Of a stretch of DNA of 64,000 nt, positions 23,111 to 34,482 are shown piece by piece. A model generated the notes under the pieces. It was not told where the DNA came from, searched no databases, and was given only the letters and a program-made list of their open reading frames with translations. Source of the stretch: Adiantum capillus-veneris (Eukaryota > Streptophyta > Polypodiopsida > Polypodiales > Pteridaceae); NCBI GenBank assembly GCA_014529385.2, contig CM043968.1, positions 29,607,013 through 29,671,012 on the forward strand, in the 5' to 3' direction. Within the stretch, counting starts at the first letter, position 1; every line of letters begins with the position of its first letter. The position numbers and the translations under genes were made by a program.

Positions 23111-26100
23111 ATTATATAGATCTAAGCAAGTATATATAATGAGTCTTCAAACTAATAATCCAAGGGAAGAGAGTAGCAAGGTCCACTACTTGTCCAAGCT
23201 CAGCTCTAGACAACATAGAAAGATGCTAGTTCTACTAATTGTCTAATTATAGGCATGGAGAAATGATAGAAGGTTGACCACTTGTCCAACCTATCATCTC
23301 TAGTAAGATGGGAGGTTTGGCCTTAAGATTCACCATGTAACCAACCTATACATCATTGTATTATGAAGAGTAAAAAAGCAAAGCTCCACCACTTGTCCAA
23401 GCTAGTTCTAAAATCCACATGGAGATAAGCAAGCTCCACCATTTGTCGAATCTCTCTTCCATTAAAACATGAAAAAACTCAGCTATGTTGTACAGGGGGA
23501 CTTTTTTCCAAGGTCTACCACTTGTCCAAGCTAGGATCCCTAGTAGCACGAGTGGTTTGGTCTCAAGATACACCACTTGTACACTCTATGTCATTATATT
23601 AAGAAGAACTATGTATTAAGGTCCACCGCTTGTCCAACCTATAAGGTTATATCTTAAATGGTATCCTTTCTCACCACTTGAAATGCCCATGATATGTTTT
23701 ACATGGGGGTTTCATTCCAAGGTCCACCACTTGTCCAAGCTAACTCTATTCAAACACTTGTCCAAGCTAACTCTATTCAAACATAGAGAGAAGCAAAGGT
23801 TCACCACTTGTCAAAGCTAGGCTCCGTTGAAGCATGGAGAGAAGTAACCTCAATCATTTTTCCAAGATAGGTGCCATTCAAACATGGAAAGAATCAAGAT
23901 CTACCATGTCTCCAAGATTCTAGGCTCCATTGAAACACCCTAAAACCATGATATTTTGTACATGGGGTGTTTACATTCAAGGTCTACCACTTCTCTAACG
24001 TATTATACCTAGTAGCATGAGTGATTTGGTCTTAAGATTCACCACTTTATCCACTCTATGTCATTATATTAAGAATAACTGGGTGTTAAGGTCCACCACT
24101 TGTCCAACCTATAAGGATATATCTTAAATGGTATCCTTCACCACTTGTCAAGGTCCATCACCACTTTTCCAACCTATAAGGTTATATCTTGAATGATATT
24201 TTTCCTCATCACTTGTAATGTCCATGCTATGTTTTACAAAGGGTTTTGTTCCAAGACCCACCACTTGTCCAAGCTAACTCCATTAAAACATAGAGAGAAG
24301 CAAAGGTCCACCACTTGTCCAAGATAGGCTCCATTGAAACATGGAGAGAAGGATGATCCACCATTTCTCCAAGATAGGTTCCATTGAAACATTGAGAGAA
24401 GCAATCTCCACCATGTCTCCAAGCTAGGCTCCATTGAAATACCCTAAACCCATAATTTTGTACATGAGGGGTTTACATTCAAGGTCCACCACTTGTCCAA
24501 CCTATTATCCCTAGTAGCAAGAGTGGTTTGGTCTCAAGATTCACCACTTGTACACTCTATGTCATTATATTAAGAAGAAATATGTGTTAAGGTCCACCAC
24601 TTGTCCAGCCTATAAGGTTATATTTTAAATAGTATCCTTTCTCACCACTTGAAATGCCCATGATATGTTTTACATGGGGGTTTCATTCCAAGGTCCACCA
24701 CTTGTCCAAGCTAACTCTATTAAAACATATAGAGAAAGAAAGGTCCACCACTTGTCCAAGCTAGGCTCATTGAAACATGGAGAGAAGGAACCTCCACTTT
24801 TTCTCCTAGATAGGCTCCATTGAAACATGGAGAGAAATAAGCTCCATCATGTCTCCAAGTTGCTAGGCTCCATTGAAATACCCAATACCCATAATATTTT
24901 GTACATGGGGGGTTTACATTCAAGGTTCACCACTTGTCCAACCTATTATCCCTAGTAGGTTTGGTCTCATGATTCACCACTTGTCCACTCTATGTCATTA
25001 TATTAAGAGGAATTAGGTGTTAAGGTCCACCACTTGTCCAACCTATAATGTTATAGCTTGAATGGTATTTTTTTCTCACCACTTGTAATGCCCATGACAT
25101 GATTTACATGGGGGTTTTGTTCCAAGGTACACCACTTGTCCAAGATAAATCTATTGAAACATAGAGAGAAACAAAGGTCCACCACTTTTCCAAGCTAGGC
25201 TGCATTGAAACATGGACCTTAATACCAAATTATTTCTAGTAGCATGAGTGATATTTTGTACATGGGGGGTTACATTCAAGGTCCACCACTTGTCCAACCT
25301 ATTTCCCTAGTAGGTTTGGTCCCAATTTCACCACTTATCCACTCTATGTCATTATATTAAGAATAATTGGGTGTTAAGGTCCACCACTTGTCCAACCTAT
25401 AAGGTTATATATTGAATGGTATTTTTTCTCACCACTTGTAATGCCCATGATATGTTTTACATGGGGTTTTTGTTCCAAGGTCCACCACTTTTCCAAGATA
25501 ACTCTATTCAAACATAGAGAGAAACAAAGGTCCACCACTTGTCCAAGCTAGGCTCCATTGAAACATGGAGAGAATGATGCTCCACCATTTATCCAAGATA
25601 GGCTGCATTGAAACATGGAGAGAAGCAAGCTTTACCATGTTTCCAAGCTAGGCTCCATTGAAACACTCTAGGGGGTTTTATTTCAAGGCCCACCACTTGT
25701 TTAACCTATTATCCCTAGTAGCATGAGTGGTTTGGTTTCAAGATTCACCACTTGTACACTCTATGTCATTATATTGTGTTAAGGTCCACCACTTGTCCAA
25801 CCTATAAGGTTATATCTTAAATGGTATCCTTTCTCGCCACTTGAAATGCCCATGATATGTTTTACATGGGAGTTTCATTCCAAGATCCACCACTTGTCCA
25901 AGCTAACCATATTCAAACATAGAGAGAAACAAAGGTCCACGACTTGTCCAAGCTAGGCTCCATTGAAACATGGAGAGAAGGAACCTCCACCATTTCTCCT
26001 AGATAGGCTCCATTAAAACATGGAGAGAAGTAAGTTCCACCATGTATCCAAGATGCTAGGCTCCATTGAAATACGCAAAACCCATGATATTTTGTACATG

Positions 26101-27010
26101 GGTGATTTACATTCAAGGTCAACCATTTCTCCAACCTATTATCCCTAGTAGGTTTGGTCTCACAATTCACCACTTTTCCACTATATGTCATTATAATAAG
26201 AGGAATTGGGTGCTAAGGTCCACCACTTGTCCAGCCTATAAGGTTATACCTTGAATGGTATTTTTTCTCACCACTTGTAATGCCCATGACATGCTTTACA
26301 TGGGTTTTGTTCCAAGGTTCACCACTTGTCCAAGCTAATTCTATTGAAACATAGAGAGAAACAAAGGTCCACCACTTTTCCAAGCTAGGCTCCATTGAAA
26401 CATGGACCTTAATACCAAATTATTCCTAGTAGCATGAGTAATATTTTGTACATGGGGGGTTTGCATTCAAGGTCCACCACTTGTCCAACGTACTTTTCCT
26501 AGTAGGTTTGGTCGCAAGATTCACCACTTGTCCACTCTATGTCATTATATTAATAATAATTGGGTGTTAAGGTCCACCACTTTTCCAACCTATAAGGTTA
26601 TATATTGAATGGTATTTTTTCTCACCACTTGTAATGTCCATGATATGTTTTACATGGGGATTTTGTTCCAAGGTCCACCACTTGTCCAAGCTAAATCTGT
26701 TCAAACATAGAGAGAAACAAATGTGCACCACTTGTCCAAGCTAGGCTCCATTGAAACATGGAGAGAAGTAAGCTCCACCATTTATCCAAGATAGACTCCA
26801 TTGAAACATGGAGAGAAGTAAGCTCCACCATGTCTCCAAGATGCTAGAGTCCATTGAAATACCCAAAACCCCTGATACTTTGTACATGGGGGGTTTACAT
26901 TCAAGGTCCACCACTTGTCCAACCTATTATCCCTAGTAGCATGAGTGGTTTGTCTCAGGATTCACCACTTGTCCACTCTATATCATTATATTAAGAAAAA
27001 TTGGGTTTCC
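23110..27010 (-). repeat. Reverse-oriented satellite block
   Basis: The signature appears as aaggtccaccacttgtccaa throughout, with the same companions as in the left array in reverse complement (CTCCATTGAAACATGGAGAG, TTTACATGGGGGTTT, TATAAGGTTATATCTT). It is more diverged than the left array; many units have ACTTTTCC or ACTTGTAC variants. At 23,117-23,254 it begins with the inverted copy of the left array edge. A lone plus-oriented motif sits at 27,030. Confidence 0.9.
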
Positions 27011-27343
27011 ATATCTAAATGGATCTTTGCTTGGATAAGTGGTAGACCTTGAGACCTAAATACCCATTCTACACTAGAGCATTGGTTAAGCCTTATGCAC
27101 TTCAAGCATACCTTTAACAACAAGTAGTAGTTATTAGTTGACTTAAGTCTAGTTGAACTCCATGGTATTGAGACTAAGAGAGAGTGTAGCATAAAAAAGA
27201 GTCAGGATTTTAATTTGACTTTCTTTCTATTAATGAGTAGATCATAGATGGATTTTGGTATCTAATAAAACCTTAGGGTAGACAATGTAAAACTCATGTC
27301 TATTGTTGTGTTTGCATTAAGTGTTCTTGTTCTTTAATTTCAG
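27011..27343 (+). other. Presumed intron end before second HAD exon
   Basis: No open frame. AT-rich, with a pyrimidine tract and TTTAATTTCAG acceptor at 27,333-27,343. The upstream donor partner is not identified. Confidence 0.4.
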
Positions 27344-28118
27344 AACCATTACAGAAAAATGGATTGGCTATATGCTGGCATAAATTGAAGAAAACTATTG
27401 AATTACCCATCCAACCTCCTCCAAGACCTTGTCCAAGGAATGAATCACCTCCTTATCACCTACCACTTGCTTTCAAGGACATCAAAAGAGTACTTATCTT
27501 GGATCTAGAGGGGTTACTTCTCAAGACAGTTGAAATGAAACATGGAGATTCTATGCCATCTTGGGCTCAACACATGCGACTTGTGGAGGACAAAGATGAA
27601 GTTTATCATGTGGTGCGACCAGACGCACAAAGTTTTTTGGATTTTTGTGCTGAATACTTTGAGCTATGGATATGGAGTTGCTATAACTTAACAAGGGTGC
27701 AACGCATCACACAAAATGTTTTCCTGAGCAGTATACCAAGTTCAAGGTGTTTATGAGTAACAAAAATTGCCAAAATCCAAATATCATGTTAGGATTTACA
27801 AGGGTTTATCACAAAAATCTGAGTGATATTTGGAAGATATTTGAGGATTTGGATGCAAACAATACCTTAATTTTTGATGACACTCCATATAGGGTGATGT
27901 GGAACATGCCAGGGACATATCTTATATTTCCAAAGATGTGGAGGCAAACTTCCGAGCAACTTCAAAACTTCTTGCAGAAAACCATAATTCCATGGTTGGT
28001 AGGATGGTTGTATGCAAGAGATAAGAGAGTCTATACATACAACACAATTGTAAATCAGTATAGTGATTCTGAGAAAAATTATGTCCTTGGTGTGTACTTG
28101 TCAACACGAAAGCATTGA
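27344..28118 (+). pseudogene. Second FCP1/NIF-like HAD domain (HAD-2), frameshifted
   Basis: Entered in phase 1 (xAA CCA TTA) after TTTCAG. A proline-rich leader precedes VLILDLEGLLLKT (motif I D at 27,502; second Asp is Glu), then VVRPDAQSFLDFCAEYFELW and WSCYNL. The frame breaks near 27,718-27,722; a one-base shift reaches FPEQYTKF and then NTLIFDDTPYRVMW (motif III D-D at 27,876) down to TGA 28,116-28,118. It is a diverged paralogue of HAD-1, shorter and without the acidic leader. AATAAA overlaps the stop (28,118-28,123) and could be the poly(A) signal. No start ATG with context is visible, so it is a last exon, an alternative last exon of the upstream gene, or a pseudogene. Confidence 0.68.
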
Positions 28119-28123
28119 ATAAA

Positions 28124-28835
28124 TATGGCCATAAGATGCTTTTTTATTCTAGTGTGTATCTTTCAACATTTGTATAATTTGATATAGTCTTTTTTTTTTT
28201 TTATAAAGGTGTGTCAATTTTATGAACACTTGAATGGAGTGCACCCTACTCTAAGGGGACTTCAATGTACTATTGGAGTGCATCCTATTGTAAGGGGACT
28301 CTGATGTATTGCTAGAGTGCACCCAAATTTTTTGGGACTCATTTTTTATTTGATTGGGGCCTATGTTGGGTCATATAGTAAAAGAAATTTATTTTTTGTC
28401 AATTCATATCGAGGTTGCATTTATTTGGAACTATGAAAGAATTGATGTTTGATGTCAAAATAAAACTTGTAAGTGTGGATCAGAGAATTCATGGACTTTA
28501 AATATGTGAGAGGGATCTTTTTCTTGGGCACAAATGTTTGCTTCAAGAATTTTGTCATTACATACTTTATGTAAAGAGTTTTAGAACCTAAAAGACTTTG
28601 AAAACAAAACTATGGAATCTAAGTGCATGTATTCTTGAATGGCTTGAAAGTTGATGTATACATGCATGTCGCCTTGATGAAGATTTAGATCTGACAAGAT
28701 GGAAAGATATAATTCTTGGACGTTACCTTTGTCAATTTGGTAATAACATATTTAACTTTCTTTTAATATGGGTGGAAAATATATTATTATGTGCATTTGG
28801 AACCTAATTGCTTGACCTTCAAACCAAGATTCCTA
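28124..28835. other. Downstream spacer
   Basis: AT-rich with a T14 run near 28,186. No gene seen apart from a short tandem repeat at 28,236-28,326. Confidence 0.5.
28236..28326 (+). repeat. Tandem repeat of about 46 bp
   Basis: GAGTGCACCCTACTCTAAGG and GAGTGCATCCTATTGTAAGG units, each followed by GGACT, with a third partial copy (GAGTGCACCC). Close to the 3' end of HAD-2. Confidence 0.7.
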
Positions 28836-30250
28836 TGTTATTTTTTCATATACTTTTTTGTAATGAATTAAGATTGTGGATACAAGGTCCACCACTTGTT
28901 CAAGCTAGATCTAAGAAAGTATATATACTGAGTCTTCAAACTAGTAAACCAAGGGAAGAGAGAAGCAGGGTCCATCACTTGTCCAAGCTCATCTCTAGAC
29001 AACATAGAGAGATGTTATGTCTACTAATTGTCCAATATAGTCATGGAGAAATGATAGAAGGTTGATCCACTTGTCCAACCTATCATCTCTAGTAAAATGG
29101 GAGGTTTGGCCTTAAGATTCACCATGTAACCAACATATACTTCATTGTATTATGAAGAGTAGAAAAGAAAAGCTCCACCACTTGTCTAAGGTAGTTCCAA
29201 AATCAACATGGAGAGAAGCAAGCTTCACCATTTGTCCAAGATAGGTTCCATTAAAACATGGAAAACCTCATATATGTTGTACATGGAAGCTTTTTTCCAA
29301 GGTCCACCACTTGTCCAAGCTAGGATCCATTAAAACATGGATAGAAACAAGGCTCCACAACTCGTCCAACCTTTATAGCTGCGAAGTGTACGGTTGTCTA
29401 AACTAGGCATGGGAAAATAATAGAAGGTCCACCACTTATCCAATATATTATCTCTAATAGCATGGGAGGTTTGGTCTCAAGATTTAGGAATTGGCTGACC
29501 TGTATTTCATTGTATTATGATGAATTTGGTTTTAAAGTCAACTACTTATCCAAGCTATAAGTTTATATCTTGAATGGTATTCCTTCCCATCACTTAGAAA
29601 ACCAATGATATGTTGTACATGGGGGGTTTGTTACAAGGTCCACCACTTGTCCAAGCTAGTTTCATTGAAACATGGATGAAGACAAGCTCCACCATTTGTT
29701 AAAGCTAGACTCCATTGAAATCTAGAAAATCCATTCTATGTTGTACATGGGGTTTTTTTTTAAGGTCCAACACTTGTCCAAGCTAAGATCCATTGAAACA
29801 TGGAGTAGAGAAACACTCCACCACTTGTCCAAGCTAGGCAACATTGATAGTAGTTGGTTTAGTTTGAAGATCCACCACGTGTCTAAGCTAACTCTATTGA
29901 AACATAGAGAGAAGCAAAGGTCCACCAACTGTTCAAGCTAGGCTCCATTGAAACATGGACAGAAGCAAGCTCCACCATTTCTCCAAGATAGACTCCATTG
30001 AAACATGGAGAGAATCAAAGGTCCACCATTTCTCCAAGCCAAGATCTAGTTGTCCAACCTATAAGGTTATATCTTAAATGGTAATCTTTCTAATCACTTG
30101 GAATACCCATGATATATTTTACATGGGGGTTTTGTTCCAAGATCACCACTTGTCCAAGCTAACTCTATTGAAACATAGAGAGAAGCAAAGGTCCACCACT
30201 TGTCCAAGCTAGTCTCCATTGAAACAAGGAGAGAAGCAAGCTCCATCATT
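28836..30250 (-). repeat. Second reverse-oriented satellite block
   Basis: Minus-strand signature copies at about 28,885, 28,970, 29,170, 29,300, 29,640, 29,765, 29,820 and 30,190. Its left end (28,836-29,042) is the fullest inverted copy of the left array edge, including CATATACTTTTTTGTAATG and CTAGATCTAAG. Highly diverged elsewhere. Confidence 0.85.
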
Positions 30251-30779
30251 TCTCCAAGATAGGCTAGCATGGATAAGTGCACCTTGAAACCAACCTTCCT
30301 ATGAGGCAATAGAGCATATGCTACATATTTTATGTATGCCCCATGCCTCAAATTAAGAAGTTATAGATTAGAAGTGGACCTTGCTTAATGTCACATGCAA
30401 TAAATTAAGGAAAAATAGCCAAGTGGATTGTATTCCTCAATGGATCCTTGCTTTCACAAGTTGTGAACCTTGAGTCACTTTTACATTAACTTGGACAAGT
30501 GGTGGACCTAGAAACCAAGCTCTCCATGTTGAGATAAGTTGTAGGTAGGACAATAGAACATAGACAACGATAATTGATGCAATATACTCCTCTCCTAATA
30601 ATCCAATTGATTGAAACCATGGTATTTTAGTTGTTTTCATTGTGTATTGTATGTGCATAAAGTGGAATGAGACCTTAAGAAAACTCAAATTTTTGACAAA
30701 ATCTCTATATTTTATACATGATATATTGAAAGTTGTCCAACCTGGGAATTGGGATTTTCCCACTTTACCTAATATGGTC
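30251..30779. other. Spacer with a few plus-oriented satellite motifs
   Basis: Plus-strand motif at 30,491-30,510 and degenerate versions near 30,265 and 30,360. The rest shows no coding signal. Confidence 0.45.
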
Positions 30780-31344
30780 TTAGTACACTACTGACCCTGA
30801 TTTTCAAAACATAATGTCACTCCTTGCCTTCAAGAAGAAAGAGGAACCATCACCTTGCAAGATGGTTATCTTCTCCATGGCAACAGCTATGTGTTTTCTT
30901 CTCCATGGCCCCACAGGCTATGTGTTACTCACTCCATTTGTGAGAAGTGATGTATGAATCCCATTCTCCTCCCTATGCGAGGCAAGAGGGATTCAACCTA
31001 CTCTTTGAGGAGTAGAGACGTATTTTGATTGGCCCACCATGAAAGTGGACATATAGAGTATGTTTCAAAATGTGTGGTTTGCCAAAATTCCAAGTATCAT
31101 AAGGTAAGCAACCTAGATTACTCCAGCCAACCCAATCCCTAATTTTCCGTGGGAGAGTATATCCATGGACTTTATCTTTGGATTACCCAAGTTTTTATCC
31201 ATGGGAATGGGGAAGATGGACAAAGTTGACAGTTTAGCAAGCAAGCACACTTTATTCCCTCAAAAAGACTATAAACACACCAAATGGCAGCCCTCTTCAT
31301 ATCTCAAATTTTATAACCCATGGATTGCCAACCCATTCTCAAAG
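30780..31344 (+). pseudogene. Decayed gypsy integrase fragment
   Basis: Broken frames with the order of a Ty3/gypsy integrase zinc-binding region, for example YVSKCVVCQNSKYHKVSN around 31,055-31,110. It parallels 59,160-59,560 inside Gypsy-B (shared GCTATGTGTTACTCAC, GAGTATGTTTCAAAA, AAAAAGACTAT, ATATCAAATTTT-like stretches). It is fused directly to the last bases of a Gypsy-B LTR, so a deletion removed the rest of the element and most of that LTR. Confidence 0.65.
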
Positions 31345-31367
31345 TTCATAGGCCATTTCCATTACAT

Positions 31368-31379
31368 TGGTATCAGAGC
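31368..31379 (+). other. Primer-binding site of Gypsy-B
   Basis: TGGTATCAGAGC, the complement of the initiator Met tRNA 3' end used by many plant LTR retrotransposons, one base after the LTR end TTACA. Confidence 0.88.
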
Positions 31380-31777
31380 ATTTGGTTTCTCTTTTCTTGC
31401 TTAACAGAGAGGTCCTTAAGTAGCCTATTAATGGTTGATTTTGTTAATTATATTAGGTAAGTGGGACTTGGATCTATCATCGTCTTGTTGAGCCCACTAT
31501 GTGGGATATGGTGTACACCTCGAGAGATTTGGTCTAATAATGGGGTCTTTTAGACTTTCTTATGGCTTTAAAAATACCTTATTGAGCCATAAGAAGTCCA
31601 AAAGGAGCTATCCCTCGGCAATCCTGCTATGCTAGACCCACTCCACTACTCTCATAATTAACCAATTCGAGCCGTGGGTGTAGATACTTAAGTGCTGATT
31701 TTCAAAGGCTAAGAGGAGTAGCATTAAGATTTTTGATTGCCAAAGAATACACTAAGTAGACACATAATTATATTAGC
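31380..31777 (+). other. Gypsy-B leader
   Basis: Untranslated leader between primer site and gag ATG; no conserved coding seen. Contains TGAGCCCACTATGTGGGATA, a short hairpin-like stretch. Confidence 0.5.
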
Positions 31778-32230
31778 ATGGCTGACAATAACCAAGAGAG
31801 TAGAATGAACATTGATAACTTTGGTTTAGCACATGAAGGTGCTAATGATGAAGCCCCCATGTTTATCAATTATCTTGTTACTAGGTTGCATCAAGCTATG
31901 GGCAACCCTACTTTGCAAGCTGAAGTTACTCAACAAATTTTGCTTATGGGATTTCCCTTCCTCTCCAAGACGAGAGAGAGAGAGAGAGCTTAGGAGGTCT
32001 CTTGATGAGACTCCCGAAAGAAGACCTCTCGCATAAGAGAGGAGAAATGAGAAAGAAGAAAATCCCTAAGCTCCTCTGAAGATGTGGCTCCATGAAGACG
32101 GCGGTCTAGACTGTCGTCAACTCCCATGAGGAAACGGTCAACACATAGTCCTTCTCGTCATCACTCCAAAAGGGAAAGAGGAAACATAGGAAGAAAAGTC
32201 AAGAAAGAGGTCACCCTCTTCTCCTTCTTC
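31778..32230 (+). pseudogene. Gypsy-B gag, 5' part
   Basis: Opens with MADNNQESRMNIDNFG and reads FINYLVTRLHQAMGNP before a GA-repeat shifts the frame near 31,970. An Arg/Ser/Lys-rich stretch (SRHHSKRERGN) follows at 32,155. It stops at the Gypsy-A insertion and resumes at 56,379. Confidence 0.6.
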
Positions 32231-32235
32231 TTCAC
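32231..32235 (+). repeat. Target-site duplication of Gypsy-A, left copy
   Basis: TTCAC immediately before the LTR; the matching copy is at 56,374-56,378. Shows that Gypsy-A inserted by an ordinary integrase reaction into Gypsy-B gag. Confidence 0.93.
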
Positions 32236-32851
32236 TGTTTTAGGGAAAAACTACTTCCCTGTTCATGCTCACAAGCACGACACAGACAACATACTTATCA
32301 TCCGACAACACGACTGACCCGTAGGTGCACAAAGGCAATCTCGTTAGCTTGTCAGCCTAACCAATCTACACATACGCACTTCTATGATGCATCAATCATT
32401 ACCCTTCTTGAATGCAACCCACACTATCCCTAAACACTCACAACACCGTTTACACATCAAATGAACTCGAATGGCATCAAACTTACTAAGCACCATCCTC
32501 TCAATAGGATATACTTACCTATAAGTCTAATCTCACCAGATTTGAACCCTAGTTATCTCGAATACAGTCACGATAGACTCACACATCATAATCTAAAAGT
32601 GTGCAAAACCTAAGTCTATGAGTATCTACGTGTAGTTATCTCCCACTCATTCCATAAAGCACTTGAATGTTGAAACAGACAGTGTTTGTGCTACTTACAA
32701 GCAAAACAAGCTCGAGGAAGGATCGATCGTGAACAACTTAAAAATGTGAATGCGTGGCGTGGGCGCGTAGCTCTCGGAGAGGCTACCGCGATGGTGTGGT
32801 CACGTTGTGAATCCAGTGAAGGAGAAGCGCGTAGCGAAGAGGATAAGACTC

Positions 32852-32932
<81 letters not shown>

Positions 32933-33352
32933 GTACGACACAGGATTAATATTCAAATGTGAATGCGTGGCGTGGGCGCGTAGCTCGGAGAGGCTACCGC
33001 GATGGTGTGGTCACGTTGTGAATCCGTGAGGGAGAAGCGCGTAGCGAAGAGGATAAGACTCTCTCTCTCTCTCTCTCACTCACTCGTACACACAGGATTA
33101 ATATTCAAATGTTATCTAAAAAATGGTTCTAAGGTGACTTATACTTTAGTCACCTTAGCTCAAAAATGTACATGGGGTTCTCTTCATCATAATTACAAAG
33201 TGGAAACCATCTGGGTCCTGTTGACTTATTAATCTTTACATAACCTTGATAAGTGATCAAAATGATAAGACGCCTTTGACATAAAAAACGGGAATTTGAT
33301 AGGATTTACAAGGTGGGCTCATTACAACAGTTGGACAAGTTGGGCTCCAACA
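32236..33352 (-). repeat. Gypsy-A 3' LTR (1,117 bp)
   Basis: Begins TGTTTTAGGG and ends CTCCAACA on the plus strand. It matches 55,421-56,373 but carries an internal tandem duplication of about 200 bp (GTGAATGCGTGGCGTGGGCG at about 32,746 and again at 32,958), each followed by a microsatellite. The other LTR has the block once. Confidence 0.92.
32848..32930 (+). repeat. (CT)n-(CA)n microsatellite in LTR
   Basis: CT run from 32,848, then about 30 CA units to 32,930. The second copy of the duplicated LTR block has a shorter CT run at 33,059-33,078. Confidence 0.95.
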
Positions 33353-33371
33353 CTTCCCCCCCTAGTTCATG
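33353..33371 (-). other. Polypurine tract of Gypsy-A
   Basis: On the minus strand the sequence before the 3' LTR reads AACTAGGGGGGGAAG, a typical plus-strand primer. Confidence 0.75.
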
Positions 33372-34177
33372 TCTACCACGACATGACTGTCTTTGTCTTC
33401 AGTGTCAATGTCTTCATTCCTGGTTGATTTGATGTAGAAGCGCATCATATCGCATAGACTCGCTCACCATTAATGGGCCAAAAATTTTGGATTTGTACAT
33501 GAAGAAGCCGTGTAAAATGCTTCTTCGAATGTTTGGAGATGATAGCTAGCAAACACATTAGCCTTCTGAAGTAGGCATACAAAACTGGCTCTGTAGTGGC
33601 CCACTTAGATCATATGACAGCTCTGATATGCTTCTTTTTGTATTCATGTACTCTGAAGTCCAGCTTTCTGAGAACACTGTGAGATAGGCCAAAAAAGTCC
33701 GATCTATTTTACATAGCCTCCGAATTCTGCGATGGCGTCCTGAAGGTTTTCACCATGTAAGAAACGGATATTCTCTCTCCTTCGGTAGCCCTGGCAATAC
33801 TAGATAGTTTAGCCATGTAGGATTTTTGCTTTGTAAGGCTTTATGTTGGCTGTAAGTGTAAGTTCGGGTGTTGGGCAAAAAGTCCTATCATTCCTCAGCT
33901 CAGGCGGTGCATTGACTAAGTGGATCAGGTTGTTAGGGTGATCAAAAGCCATTGACTCCTCCACTTTGGCTGGCTATCTACTATCCTGTTTTGCTGTTCC
34001 CGATCCTGTAATTCTCCTTCAAATATTGGCACTTGTTCTTCCTTTGAGAGCTGTCGTTGATGTGTTAGAGTTTCATATTTCAGCAAAGCGTAGGTAGCAT
34101 CGGGGAATTCCATTCTTCCCATAGCTCTGCTGCTGTCTTGCATGATCTGGAGAGCCCTTGTAGCATCTCCTTCTCTA
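33372..34177 (-). pseudogene. Gypsy-A accessory coding region, distal part
   Basis: Minus-strand frames with charged, Gln/Glu-rich segments (for example QLSKEEQVPIFEGELQ near 34,030). They continue the coiled-coil region seen beyond 39,355, from which they were separated by Copia-A. Broken by stops; no known family recognised. Confidence 0.45.
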
Positions 34178-34182
34178 GTTGC

Positions 34183-34408
34183 TGTTAGAATTAGGGTTGC
34201 AGAGAAACACACACAGCTTGCAGAAGACGAAGGAAGCTCAAGGCACACGATAGAGAGTGTATTACTTAGTGTGCAATGGAAAGATAGATAGCCCTAGAGT
34301 GATGGGCGTATATACAATGCTCGGGGGAAAAAACCTCCTAAAGAGGAAGAAATGCCACGGCGGTCCTAGTGTGTTCACACACATCACTATCACATGTATA
34401 TGGTAACA
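34183..34408 (-). repeat. Copia-A 3' LTR (226 bp)
   Basis: TGTTAGAATTAGGG to GTATATGGTAACA; nearly the same as 39,127-39,354. The next bases inward, read on the minus strand, are CCAGGGGGGATT, the polypurine tract. Confidence 0.95.
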
Positions 34409-34482
34409 AATCCCCCCTGGAGTGATGCGGTGAACGAGAGCTGGCACATGAGTAAAGGAAGTGCCATGCCCTGAGGACAGGA

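Noticed and set aside
31368-31379. tRNA gene, because of the tRNA-like match
   Set aside because: Only the 12-base complement of the tRNA end is present, next to an LTR end; no cloverleaf. It is a primer-binding site.
32686-32949. Plus-strand frame with Thr-His repeats in the Gypsy-A LTR
   Set aside because: It is translation of CT/CA microsatellite inside an LTR.
33335-33352. LTR end of Gypsy-A (TTGGACAAGTTGGG) looks like the satellite signature
   Set aside because: Only about 10-12 bases match and the following bases differ. The same LTR end occurs at 56,352 as part of a normal LTR, so common origin with the satellite is not supported.
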